In this document: piece by piece, positions 48,345 through 57,883 of the stretch | Layout of the letters: the number at the start of each line of letters is the position of its first letter | Position numbering within the stretch: position 1 is the stretch's first letter | NCBI GenBank assembly: GCA_902574695.1 | Contig: CACGON010000003.1 | Location: 1 to 64,000 of the forward strand | DNA: 64,000 nt | From: an uncultured Pelagibacteraceae bacterium | GTDB taxonomy: Bacteria > Pseudomonadota > Alphaproteobacteria > Pelagibacterales > Pelagibacteraceae | Direction of reading: 5' to 3' | The notes under the pieces: model-generated | Database searches by the model: none | Seen by the model: the letters and a program-made list of their open reading frames with translations, nothing else | Told to the model about the DNA's origin: nothing | Position numbers and translations under genes: made by a program

Positions 48345-49130
48345 ATGCAATTCAATTTTGATCCAAATCAAAATTATTATTTATTAAATAATAATAATAC
48401 TACCCCAATAGTATTCATACATGGTGTTGGTTTAGATCAGACAATGTGGCAACCACAACTTGATTACTTTAAAAATGAAACAACTCTAACCTATGATTTA
48501 TTAGGCCATGGAAAAACTCCATTAAAAAACAATGATCTTTCAATGAATAATTTTACCGATCAATTATACGGTATTATAAAAAGTTTAAATATAAATGAGT
48601 TTAATTTAGTAGGTTTTTCGATTGGTTCTCTAATTGCTATAGAATTTGCATCTAAATATCACAATTATTTAAAATCTCTTACTTTAATTTCAACTACATA
48701 TAAAAGAAATAAAAAAGAAAGACAGAAAGTCATTGATAGAGTTAATCTTGCAAAAGAAAATAAATCAATTTCAGACCTTGCAATGAAAAGGTGGTTTTCA
48801 GATGATTATTTAATTAAAAATCCTAATGTTATCAAAAATTTAAAACAGCAACTAGAAAAATATGGAGATGATCATATTAATTTTATTAAAGCATATTCTT
48901 TATTTGCAAATTACGAAGAAGATATAAAAATAATTAATAGTATACCGACTAAAACATTGGTTATGACAGGTGCAATGGATCCGGGGTCTACACCTAAAAT
49001 GTCCAGAGAATTATGTGATGATTTAGCAAATGCTATATATGTTGAGATTAAAAATGCAAAACATCTTTGTAGTATTGAGTGCTCTGATGATGTAAATTTT
49101 CAAATAAAAAAACACATTGATAATGCCTAA
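48345..49130 (+). CDS. alpha/beta-fold hydrolase
   Basis: VFIHGVGLDQTMWQPQLDYF, LVGFSIGSLIAIEFA nucleophile elbow (GFSIGS), TGAMDPGSTP, AKHLCSIE. Confidence 0.85.
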   Translation: MQFNFDPNQNYYLLNNNNTTPIVFIHGVGLDQTMWQPQLDYFKNETTLTYDLLGHGKTPLKNNDLSMNNFTDQLYGIIKSLNINEFNLVGFSIGSLIAIEFASKYHNYLKSLTLISTTYKRNKKERQKVIDRVNLAKENKSISDLAMKRWFSDDYLIKNPNVIKNLKQQLEKYGDDHINFIKAYSLFANYEEDIKIINSIPTKTLVMTGAMDPGSTPKMSRELCDDLANAIYVEIKNAKHLCSIECSDDVNFQIKKHIDNA

Positions 49131-50604
49131 CTTAAAAACTTTTAAAATGTTTATAAATGGAAAGTGGGTTGATTCTGTCTCGAAAAAAACGTTTAACACT
49201 CTTAATCCAGAAAATAATGAGCCTTGGGCGACTGTGCCAGAAGCTAATGAGAAGGATGTTGATATTGCAGTAAAGAGTGCTCAAAAAGCTTTTGAAAAAA
49301 ACTGGTCGATACTACATCCAAAAGAACGAGCAAAATATTTATATAAAATTGCAAATGAATTAAGATTAAATGCAGAACACTTAGGAAAAATTGAGACTAT
49401 AGATACTGGAAAGTTATTTAGAGAAACTAAAACTCAAGCAAATTATATTGCTGAGTATTATGAGTACTTTGCTGGTCTTGCCGATAAAGTAGAGGGGACT
49501 GTTGTTCCAATCGATAAAAAAAATATGCAGGTTATTACAACTAGAATTCCTATTGGTGTTGTTGCTGCAATTATACCTTGGAATTCACAAATGCTTTTGA
49601 CAGCCGTAAAGCTAGCACCAGCTTTAGCGATGGGAAATACAGTTGTGATTAAAGCATCTGAATTAGCGCCTATCACATTATTAGAATTTGCAAAACTAAT
49701 TCAAAAATCAGGGTTACCAGATGGGGTTGTAAATATTATAACTGGTTTGGGAGAGCCGTGTGGAAAAGCATTAACTTCGCATGATTTAGTAGAAAGAATT
49801 GCATTTACTGGAGGTCCAGATACCGCAAAATACATAGTTAAAAATTCCTCTGAAAATTTATCGCAAGTAAGTCTAGAGTTAGGTGGTAAAAGCCCAGTAG
49901 CTGTTTTCAATGATGCAGATCAAAAAAATGCTTTAAATGGAATTACTGCAGGAATTTTTGGTGCGAGTGGACAAAGTTGTATTGCAGGTTCAAGACTTTA
50001 CATTCAATCAGAAATTTACGATGAATTTTTAGATAAATTAGTAAGTAAGGCAAAAAAAATCAAGTTGGGAAATCCCATGGATAAAGATTCACAAATGGGT
50101 CCGCTGAGTAATTTTAAACAATTAGAATTTATAGAAAAAATTGTAAAAGAAACAATTAATCAAGGTGGAAAATTAAGATGTGGAGGGAAAAGATCAAATG
50201 TATCAAATAAAGGTTATTATTATCCAGCGACAATTATAGAATGTAAAAATCATAACATGCCATCTGCTGAAAATGAGTTATTTGGACCAGTTTTATCAGT
50301 AATGAAATTTAAAACAGAGGCGGAGGTAATTGAGCTCATGAATGATAATAAATACGGATTGTCATCAGGAGTTTACTCAACAAACTTAGCAAGAGCAATG
50401 CGAGTATCAAAAGCTGTAAGGGCTGGAATTGTGTTTGTAAATACTTATAGATTAATTTCTCCTGTTGCACCGTTTGGGGGTATTAAAGACAGTGGATATG
50501 GAAAAGAGGCAGGAATAGAGTCTATTAAAGAATATACTAGATTAAAGACAACTTGGTATAACACATCTGAAGAACCTATGTCAGATCCATTTACAATGGG
50601 ATAA
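49123..50604 (+). CDS. aldehyde dehydrogenase family protein
   Basis: IPWNSQMLLTAVKLAPALAMGNTVVIKASELAP, FTGGPDTAKYI, ELGGKSPVAVF, SGQSCIAGSR; ATG at 49123 preferred over TTG at 49117. Confidence 0.9.
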   Translation: MPNLKTFKMFINGKWVDSVSKKTFNTLNPENNEPWATVPEANEKDVDIAVKSAQKAFEKNWSILHPKERAKYLYKIANELRLNAEHLGKIETIDTGKLFRETKTQANYIAEYYEYFAGLADKVEGTVVPIDKKNMQVITTRIPIGVVAAIIPWNSQMLLTAVKLAPALAMGNTVVIKASELAPITLLEFAKLIQKSGLPDGVVNIITGLGEPCGKALTSHDLVERIAFTGGPDTAKYIVKNSSENLSQVSLELGGKSPVAVFNDADQKNALNGITAGIFGASGQSCIAGSRLYIQSEIYDEFLDKLVSKAKKIKLGNPMDKDSQMGPLSNFKQLEFIEKIVKETINQGGKLRCGGKRSNVSNKGYYYPATIIECKNHNMPSAENELFGPVLSVMKFKTEAEVIELMNDNKYGLSSGVYSTNLARAMRVSKAVRAGIVFVNTYRLISPVAPFGGIKDSGYGKEAGIESIKEYTRLKTTWYNTSEEPMSDPFTMG

Positions 50605-50607
50605 TTT

Positions 50608-51465
50608 TTGAGGATTAGCCACTACTTTCTCGTAATACTGATAATGATTTTATTTGGTAGTGCATTTGTATTGGGTAAATTAGTTTTAAATACTAATGTT
50701 CCACCATTACTTTTTGGATCATTAAGAATGCTTGTTGTATTTTTGTGCTTAATTCCTTTTTTCAAATTTCAAATGCCTGGAAAGAAATATATTCAGCCTT
50801 TAATAATCTTTTCTCTATCTATGGGAGTTGGTGTTACAGGATTTACTTATTTATCTCTAGAAGAGTCAAATATAGTCTCGCCAGTGATAATTGGCTCTCA
50901 ATTAGCAATACCATTTGCAATAATTCTAAGTACTATTTTTTTAAATGAGAGTATTAATTTAAAAAAATGGTTTTTTGTGATTAGTTCTTTTATTGGAATA
51001 ATATTAATTGGCTTTGATCCTGAATTGATAAATAATATTTTCGCTTTATTTCTTACAGCTGGAATGTCTTTTTTTTATGCTATAGCAAATGTATCAGGTA
51101 GAAATTTAAATAAAATTAATGTTGTAACTACAAATACTTTTATGGCTTTGGCTGGTTTTATAATTTTAATTATTATGTCAATATTTTTTGAAGGAGATAC
51201 AATTAAGATAATTAATAATATAAATATCAAAATTTGGATTTTGATAATTTACTCAGGTCTAGTTGTTTCGGTTGGTGCTCATATGTCCTTATTTTATTTA
51301 TATAAATTTTATCCTGTTGGAAAAGTGCTACCTTTTTACTCCCTATTCCCTGTTTTTGGATTAATACAAACTTTTATTGTATTTAAAGAAATTCCAAGCT
51401 TAATGGTCACTTTGGGTGGAATTATTGTCATAGGATCTGTGTTTATTATTCAAAAAATTAAATAA
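50608..51465 (+). CDS. DMT/EamA family transporter
   Basis: 10-TM pattern in 285 aa with duplicated EamA halves; TTG start. Confidence 0.83.
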   Translation: MRISHYFLVILIMILFGSAFVLGKLVLNTNVPPLLFGSLRMLVVFLCLIPFFKFQMPGKKYIQPLIIFSLSMGVGVTGFTYLSLEESNIVSPVIIGSQLAIPFAIILSTIFLNESINLKKWFFVISSFIGIILIGFDPELINNIFALFLTAGMSFFYAIANVSGRNLNKINVVTTNTFMALAGFIILIIMSIFFEGDTIKIINNINIKIWILIIYSGLVVSVGAHMSLFYLYKFYPVGKVLPFYSLFPVFGLIQTFIVFKEIPSLMVTLGGIIVIGSVFIIQKIK

Positions 51466-51538
51466 ATTTTTATTGAAAAAAATAAATAATCATCATTAAA
51501 TTCTATTTTTATAAAATGTTAACAAATAAAGGAAAAAT

Positions 51539-52729
51539 ATGAAAAAATTGATAATAGCTGCATGTGTATTTTTTACTAGTATTGTATCAAATGCAAATGC
51601 AGATGGTCATGCAATCAAAATGGGTATTATTTTAGGATTTACAGGTCCTATTGAATCTCTAACGCCGGCAATGGCGGCGTCTGCTGAGCTTGCGTTTAAA
51701 GAAGCTTCAGACTCAGGTTCATTACTTGGCGGAAAATATATAAAAGTTGAGAGAGCCGATTCTACATGTGTAGACTCTGCTGCTGCAACTGCTGCTGCTG
51801 AGGGATTAGTGTCTAATGGTGTTGTAGCAATTATGGGCGCAGACTGTTCTGGTGTCACGGGTGCAATCGCATCAAATGTTGCAGTTCCAAATGGAGTGGT
51901 TATGATTTCTCCATCAGCTACATCTCCAGGATTAACAACTTTAGATGACAAAGGATATTTTTTTAGAACAGCTCCATCAGATGCAAGAGGTGGACAGATT
52001 TTAGCAGATATCACTAAGGATAGAGGTGTTAAAAGTGTTGCTATAACTTATACAAATAATGATTATGGAAAAGGTTTGGCCGACGTATATAAAGCTGCTG
52101 TAGAAGGGCATGGAATTAAAGTAACAACTGTAGCTGCCCATGAAGATGGTAAAGCAGATTATGCAGCTGAAGTAGCAACTTTAGCATCCGCAGGTGGTGA
52201 CGCTGTTGCTGTAATCGGTTATTTAGATCAAGGTGGTAAAGGAATCATTCAAGGATCTCTAGACTCTGGAGCTTTTGATACTTTTATTTTATCTGATGGG
52301 ATGATTGGTGACTCTTTAACAGATAATTTTGGTAAAGCTTTAAACAAATCATTTGGTTCGATTCCTGGATCAACAGGAAAAGGAGCTGGAGTTTTCGCGA
52401 AAGTTGCAAAAGCAGGTGGAATTGATTCTTCAGGACCTTACACGGGAGAGTCTTATGATGCTGCTGCTTTAATTACATTAGCTATGCAGGCTGGTGGTAA
52501 AGCGGATAGATCAACGATACAAAAAAATGTAATGTCAGTAGCTAATGCACCTGGAACTAAAATTTATCCAGGTCAACTTAAAAAAGCTTTAGATCTTTTA
52601 TCTAAAGGAAAGGCTGTAAACTACGAAGGTGCAACCGGAGTAGAGTTTACTGATGTTGGAGAAGCTTTTGGATCTTTCCTTGAAAAAGAAATCAAGGGTG
52701 GAAAATTCAAAACAAAAAAACAAAGATAA
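51539..52729 (+). CDS. ABC transporter substrate-binding protein, branched-chain amino acid family
   Basis: Signal peptide; KMGIILGFTGPIESLTPAMAASAELAF, GADCSGVTGAIASNVAVPNGVVMISPSATSP, TNNDYGKGLADVYKAAVE. Confidence 0.88.
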   Translation: MKKLIIAACVFFTSIVSNANADGHAIKMGIILGFTGPIESLTPAMAASAELAFKEASDSGSLLGGKYIKVERADSTCVDSAAATAAAEGLVSNGVVAIMGADCSGVTGAIASNVAVPNGVVMISPSATSPGLTTLDDKGYFFRTAPSDARGGQILADITKDRGVKSVAITYTNNDYGKGLADVYKAAVEGHGIKVTTVAAHEDGKADYAAEVATLASAGGDAVAVIGYLDQGGKGIIQGSLDSGAFDTFILSDGMIGDSLTDNFGKALNKSFGSIPGSTGKGAGVFAKVAKAGGIDSSGPYTGESYDAAALITLAMQAGGKADRSTIQKNVMSVANAPGTKIYPGQLKKALDLLSKGKAVNYEGATGVEFTDVGEAFGSFLEKEIKGGKFKTKKQR

Positions 52730-52741
52730 GTAGTATATTTT

Positions 52742-52777
52742 AAAACCCTAGCGTTTAATTACGCTAGGGTTTTTTTC
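52742..52777. terminator. bidirectional intrinsic terminator between convergent genes
   Basis: AAAACCCTAGCGT-TTAATT-ACGCTAGGGTTTT perfect 13-bp stem flanked by A/T tracts; contains the MFS stop codon. Confidence 0.9.
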
Positions 52778-53929
52778 GTAAATTTCGGCTCTTATAGTTG
52801 CTAATATTATTAAAAGCATAAATGGAATGCATATTAAATTCATTATTTTCCAGCTTGTTAGTGAAATAAAAATTCCTGCAGATAAACTTCCAATTGCATG
52901 TATAGAATAAACTACAAAGTCATTTAGGCCTTGCGCTTTAAACTTTTCTTCCTCTTTGTAAGTTAAAACAAGTAAACTTGTTCCTGATATAAATAAAAAA
53001 TTCCAACCTAAGCCTAAAAATATTAAAGCAACCATATAATTATAAAAAGTTTGGTCAAAAATACTTACTATTAATGTAATGCTGTACAGAAATATTCCTG
53101 CATAAATAATATTACTATTACCAAATTTTTTTATTAAATAACCTGTTACAAGAGAGGGTAAAAACATTGCAGCAACATGAAACTGAATAACAATACTTGT
53201 TTTACTTAAGCTCATATTTTCCATGACATGCATGCTTATTGGGGTTGCAGTCATAAGAAATGTCATGATTGCATATCCAAATGCAGAAGCACACACAGCT
53301 TGAAAAAATCTTGGTTGTGTAATTAATTCGATATAATTTCTTCCTTTATATTGTAAATTAATTTCTAATTTTGATTTATCTTCATAAAATAAAAAAAGTA
53401 TTGATGGAAAAAAGGTTAACAAAGCAAGTGCAAGATAAGAGCCAACATATAAATTTTCACTAATCAAATCCTTTGAAAAATTTGCTAAAGTAGGACCTAA
53501 AAATGCAGAAATAATTCCACCAAATAATATTATAGATATTGCTTTTGGTGCCATTTCTTTATCAACACTTTCAGCAGCTGCAAAACGATATTGATGTGTA
53601 AATGCCATTCCAATACCTATAAACACATTTGCAAAACAAAATAAAATAAAGTTTTGGCTGTAAATAGAATAAGCTGCCAAAGCAGAAAATAATGTATTGC
53701 CAATTGATGCTATTATAAATCCATATTTTCTTCCAATTAAACTCATTACCCTAGTTGCTATAATTGCCCCTAGAGCTATACCCACTACAGAAATTGACAT
53801 TGGCAAAGTTGCTAAAGATTTAATTGGACTTATTTGAGAACCAATTATTCCACTTAAAAAAACAGTTATGGGTGCTGCTGTAAAACTAAAAATTTGACTA
53901 AGTGTTAATAATAAAAGGTTTTTATTCAT
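52748..53929 (-). CDS. MFS transporter
   Basis: About 12 TM segments; ATG at 53929 (MNKNLLL) preferred over TTG at 53932. Confidence 0.82.
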   Translation of the reverse strand: MNKNLLLLTLSQIFSFTAAPITVFLSGIIGSQISPIKSLATLPMSISVVGIALGAIIATRVMSLIGRKYGFIIASIGNTLFSALAAYSIYSQNFILFCFANVFIGIGMAFTHQYRFAAAESVDKEMAPKAISIILFGGIISAFLGPTLANFSKDLISENLYVGSYLALALLTFFPSILFLFYEDKSKLEINLQYKGRNYIELITQPRFFQAVCASAFGYAIMTFLMTATPISMHVMENMSLSKTSIVIQFHVAAMFLPSLVTGYLIKKFGNSNIIYAGIFLYSITLIVSIFDQTFYNYMVALIFLGLGWNFLFISGTSLLVLTYKEEEKFKAQGLNDFVVYSIHAIGSLSAGIFISLTSWKIMNLICIPFMLLIILATIRAEIYEKNPSVIKR

Positions 53930-53997
53930 CAAAAAATGTATTTATCACTTAAATACATCGCAAATGCCAAAGCCATTCCAAGTAATATATATTTCAT
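53929..53997 (-). CDS. 22-aa hydrophobic microORF between livM and the MFS gene (not in ORF track)
   Basis: Manual translation: MKYILLGMALAFAMYLSDKYIF*; ATGA overlap with livM stop and TGATG overlap with MFS start. Confidence 0.45.
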   Translation of the reverse strand: MKYILLGMALAFAMYLSDKYIF

Positions 53998-55370
53998 ATT
54001 TTTTTAACGTTTATTTTTTCCGGAATTAATCCTTTGGGACGATATCTCATTATTACTAACAGTCCAACTCCAATCATTAAAAATCTAAAATAAGGAGCGC
54101 TCTCAATTAAATGTACTTTTAATGTATTCGTTTCATCTAAATGTGTTGTAAAAAAATTGATTAAAAATAGGGCTATTGGTCCTGCCTCAACCCATAAAAA
54201 CCATACAACAAATCCTCCTAATATTGCTCCAAAATTATTTCCAGTTCCACCAACTATTACCATAACCCAAATAACAAAAGTGTATCTCATAGGCCTGTAG
54301 CTGCCAGGGGTAAACAAACCATCATTAGTTACCATCATCGCCCCTGCTAAACCAACAATTGCTGAGCCTAAAATAAAAATAAGTAAATGTTCTTTAACAA
54401 CATTTTTACCCATTGCTCCTGCTGCCTCCTCATTATCTCTTATTGCTCTCATTTTTCGTCCCCAAGGTGAGTAAAGAGCTTTTTGGGTAAGAATTAATAA
54501 AATTATTACCACGGTTAGAAATAAACCTGTTACGCAAAGTTTTACATATACAGAGGATGCGTCTATAACTAGTTGGTTTAACATATCTTTTTTATCAGAA
54601 ACAGAGCTTAATAAATTCAATTTTCCTTGATGTAATTTTTCAACTAAATTTATAAACCAAGGAGAGTTTTGAAGATCAATCTCATATGGTACGGGTCTTT
54701 TTAATCCAATTACATTTTTAACTCCTCTTGCTAACCAATCTTCATGTTTGATAATTGATACAACTATCTCAGCAATCAGTAAGGTTGCTATAGCAAGATA
54801 GTCAGCTCTTAATCCCAAAGCAATTTTTCCAACAACAAATGCTAGCCCCGCTGCGAATATTGCTCCAACAATCCACGAAAATAATACTGGCATTCCAAGA
54901 CCCCCAAGAAAACCTGTTTTTGCTGGATCCACTGATTCAATTGCTTCAATACCTGGGAAAGCTACAAGTCTTATTAAAATAATACCAATTACAATTGAAA
55001 ACGTAATTAAATAATTTCTATACTTATGATTTTTAAATTTTTTAAAAATAAATTTTACTCCAAAAACTAGACCAATTATCATTACCAAACTAGCCAAAAT
55101 ATTTAATCCTCCTGCACTCCAAGCCTCAGGGACCGGGGCAACTGAAACCAAGACAACAGCCAAACCTCCTAGAGCGGTATATCCCATTATCCCAAAATTT
55201 ATTAAGCCAGCGTATCCCCATTGAATATTTGCCCCCATAGTCATAACAGCAGATATTAAACAATAGTTTAGAATAGATAATGCAATTGACCATGATTGAA
55301 ATACTCCAACCATTATAATTAAAAATAACATAATCGAATAAGCAGCAATTATATTAGAATATTTTCTCAT
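53994..55370 (-). CDS. livM: branched-chain amino acid-type ABC transporter permease
   Basis: NIQWGYAGLINFGIMGYTALGG, ADYLAIATLLIAEI, AIRDNEEAAGAMGKNV. Confidence 0.9.
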   Translation of the reverse strand: MRKYSNIIAAYSIMLFLIIMVGVFQSWSIALSILNYCLISAVMTMGANIQWGYAGLINFGIMGYTALGGLAVVLVSVAPVPEAWSAGGLNILASLVMIIGLVFGVKFIFKKFKNHKYRNYLITFSIVIGIILIRLVAFPGIEAIESVDPAKTGFLGGLGMPVLFSWIVGAIFAAGLAFVVGKIALGLRADYLAIATLLIAEIVVSIIKHEDWLARGVKNVIGLKRPVPYEIDLQNSPWFINLVEKLHQGKLNLLSSVSDKKDMLNQLVIDASSVYVKLCVTGLFLTVVIILLILTQKALYSPWGRKMRAIRDNEEAAGAMGKNVVKEHLLIFILGSAIVGLAGAMMVTNDGLFTPGSYRPMRYTFVIWVMVIVGGTGNNFGAILGGFVVWFLWVEAGPIALFLINFFTTHLDETNTLKVHLIESAPYFRFLMIGVGLLVIMRYRPKGLIPEKINVKKI

Positions 55371-56377
55371 ATTTTTTTTCCTTCAAAAATTCCCGAAGGC
55401 CTAAACAATAAGACTATTACTAAAATTGAAAAAGAGACTGCAAATTTGTAATCAGTGGATAACAATTGAATTAAAGAGTCTGGCTCTAAAAATTCAGGCA
55501 ACAAATAAGTAAAGAACTTTTTATAGGCATAAGTTACTAAAATCTCAGCAAAAGCTATTACATAACCGCCTAAAAATGCACCATAGGGATTTCCAATTCC
55601 TCCTACAATTGCTGCAGCAAAAATTGGTAACATGTTATTAAAATAAACAAACGGTTTATAACTTTTATCTAAACCGTATAAAACTCCTCCCACTGTAGCC
55701 AAAAAACCAGCAATAATCCAAGTGATCATCACAACCCTTTTGGGGTCTATACCAGACAATAAAGCTAAATCTTCGTTGTCCGAGTATGCTCTCATACTTG
55801 TTCCAGTTTTTGTTTTATTTAAAAACCAAAATAATAAAGAAACTAAAATAATTGTAACTACAAGTGTTATAGCTTGCGTAGATTTTATAGTAAGTCCCTC
55901 GCTTAAACCTGTAATTGCTTTAAACTCAGAGGCTTTGAGAATAAATTTTTCACCATCCATAAATCTTCTATCAAATGGTCCGATAATTATTCTTATTATT
56001 GCCTGTGTAACAAACATTACACCAACGCTAACCATAGCTAACTGGACAGGTGCACTTTTGCTTTCCCTATAATATTTAAAAACAAATTTATCAATAAATA
56101 ACATATAAAAAATCATTGCGAGTATCGCTAAAGGTAAGGTCAATAAGGCTGTAGGTAAAAATCCTAGACCAACACCAATTGATTGAAAATAATATGTAAG
56201 TAAAACAGCAAACATTGTCCCAAAAGACATCATGTCACCAGTTGCAAAATTAGCAAATCGAAGTACTCCATAAATTAATGTTACAAATATTGCACCCAAC
56301 GCTAATTGTGATCCGTAAGTGATCGCAGGTATAACGGTATAATTTAGTAACAATACTAATGCATTTAATAGTTCCAA
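55367..56377 (-). CDS. livH: branched-chain amino acid-type ABC transporter permease
   Basis: QLALGAIFVTLIYGVLRFANFATGDMMSFG, GTSMRAYSDNEDLALLSGIDPKRV, ATVGGVLYGLD; 4-nt overlap with livM. Confidence 0.9.
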   Translation of the reverse strand: MELLNALVLLLNYTVIPAITYGSQLALGAIFVTLIYGVLRFANFATGDMMSFGTMFAVLLTYYFQSIGVGLGFLPTALLTLPLAILAMIFYMLFIDKFVFKYYRESKSAPVQLAMVSVGVMFVTQAIIRIIIGPFDRRFMDGEKFILKASEFKAITGLSEGLTIKSTQAITLVVTIILVSLLFWFLNKTKTGTSMRAYSDNEDLALLSGIDPKRVVMITWIIAGFLATVGGVLYGLDKSYKPFVYFNNMLPIFAAAIVGGIGNPYGAFLGGYVIAFAEILVTYAYKKFFTYLLPEFLEPDSLIQLLSTDYKFAVSFSILVIVLLFRPSGIFEGKKI

Positions 56378-56378
56378 A

Positions 56379-57086
56379 TTATCCCCCTAGAAAAGATCTT
56401 CTTACCTCTGGATCTTTAAGCAATTCGCTTCCGGATCCCTCAAATTTATTTTGTCCTGTTACTAAAACGTAGCCTCGATCAGATATGCTTAGTGCCTGCT
56501 TTGCGTTTTGTTCAACCATTATAATTCCTACATTTGTATCCTTGACTCTTAATATATGCTCAAATAATTCATCCATAACTATTGGTGAAACCCCTGCAGT
56601 AGGTTCGTCTAACATTAATACGGATGGCTTTATCATTAAAGCTCTGCCCAAAGCAACTTGCTGTCTTTGACCTCCAGATAATTGTCCAACCAATTGAGAT
56701 CTTTTTTCTCTTAATATTGGAAAAAGATTGTAAATTTCTTCAATAATGTCACTTACGTTATCATCTCTTAAAAACGCTCCAACTTCCAAATTTTCTCTCA
56801 CTGTTAGTTCAGAAAAGACATTTCTTGTTTGAGGGACAAATGAAATACCAGTTTTAACTCTTTCCTGAGGTGAAAATTTTGAAATATCATTTCCGTCAAT
56901 TTTAACAGTTCCAGATTTTAAATTAAGCAAACCAAGCATGGCCTTCATTGCAGTAGACTTACCTGCACCATTAGGTCCTAATATTGCAACTATCTCACCT
57001 CTATCAACTTTAATGGTACATGAAGATATGATGTCTGGTCCATTACCATAACCAGCAGTCATTTGATTTCCCTCAAAAAAAGACAT
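56379..57086 (-). CDS. livF: branched-chain amino acid-type ABC transporter ATPase
   Basis: ILGPNGAGKSTAMKAMLGLL, LSGGQRQQVALGRALM, MLDEPTAGVSP. Confidence 0.92.
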   Translation of the reverse strand: MSFFEGNQMTAGYGNGPDIISSCTIKVDRGEIVAILGPNGAGKSTAMKAMLGLLNLKSGTVKIDGNDISKFSPQERVKTGISFVPQTRNVFSELTVRENLEVGAFLRDDNVSDIIEEIYNLFPILREKRSQLVGQLSGGQRQQVALGRALMIKPSVLMLDEPTAGVSPIVMDELFEHILRVKDTNVGIIMVEQNAKQALSISDRGYVLVTGQNKFEGSGSELLKDPEVRRSFLGG

Positions 57087-57883
57087 TATTGATTATCCTT
57101 TATTCTTTTATTGCCTCGTCCTAAATAACTATCAATTACCCGTTCATTTTTTTTTACTTCATCAGAAGTTCCCTCAAATAAAACTGATCCTTCGGACATG
57201 ACTATAACTGGATCACACATTCTACTTATAAAGTCTATATCATGTTCAATCATACAAAATGTATAACCTTTTTCTTTATTGAGCCTGAGAATAGCTGTTC
57301 CTAAATCTTTTAATAATGTTCTATTTACTCCAGCACCAACTTCATCAAGTAAAACTAATTTCGCATCAACCATCATGGTTCTTCCAAGTTCAAGAAGTTT
57401 TTTTTGGCCACCTGATAAGTTGCCAGCAAGCTCATTTGATAGGTGTTTAAGGTTTAAGAAATCAATAACTTCTAATGCTTTTTTCTTTAACTCTTCCTCC
57501 TCTCTTTCAACTAATTTTGGTTTTATTAATGCTGTGATTAGATTTTCTCCTGATTGGTCATTAGGAACCATCATTAAATTTTCTAAAACTGTTAAATTTG
57601 AAAACTCATGAGCAATTTGAAATGTTCTTAAAAGTCCTTTTGAAAAAAGTTGATATGATGGCAGGTTAGTAATATTTTCATTATTAAATATTACACTTCC
57701 ATTTGAAGATTTTAAATTACCAGCAATTAAATTAAACAAAGTTGTTTTTCCTGATCCATTTGGTCCAATTATACCAGTTATAGATCCTTTTTTTATTTTG
57801 AGTGAGCATTTGTTTACTGCTGCTAAGCCACCAAAATATTTTGAAACTTTATCAACATGTAAAATTTCTGTTTCTCTCATCAC
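57086..57883 (-). CDS. livG: branched-chain amino acid-type ABC transporter ATPase
   Basis: IIGPNGSGKTTLFNLIAG, LSGGQKKLLELGRTMM, VLLDEVGAGVN. Confidence 0.92.
   Translation of the reverse strand: MMRETEILHVDKVSKYFGGLAAVNKCSLKIKKGSITGIIGPNGSGKTTLFNLIAGNLKSSNGSVIFNNENITNLPSYQLFSKGLLRTFQIAHEFSNLTVLENLMMVPNDQSGENLITALIKPKLVEREEEELKKKALEVIDFLNLKHLSNELAGNLSGGQKKLLELGRTMMVDAKLVLLDEVGAGVNRTLLKDLGTAILRLNKEKGYTFCMIEHDIDFISRMCDPVIVMSEGSVLFEGTSDEVKKNERVIDSYLGRGNKRIKDNQ

Noticed and set aside
51607-52014. 135-aa minus-strand ORF antisense to the Liv-type binding protein
   Set aside because: Ala-rich shadow of the plus-strand coding sequence
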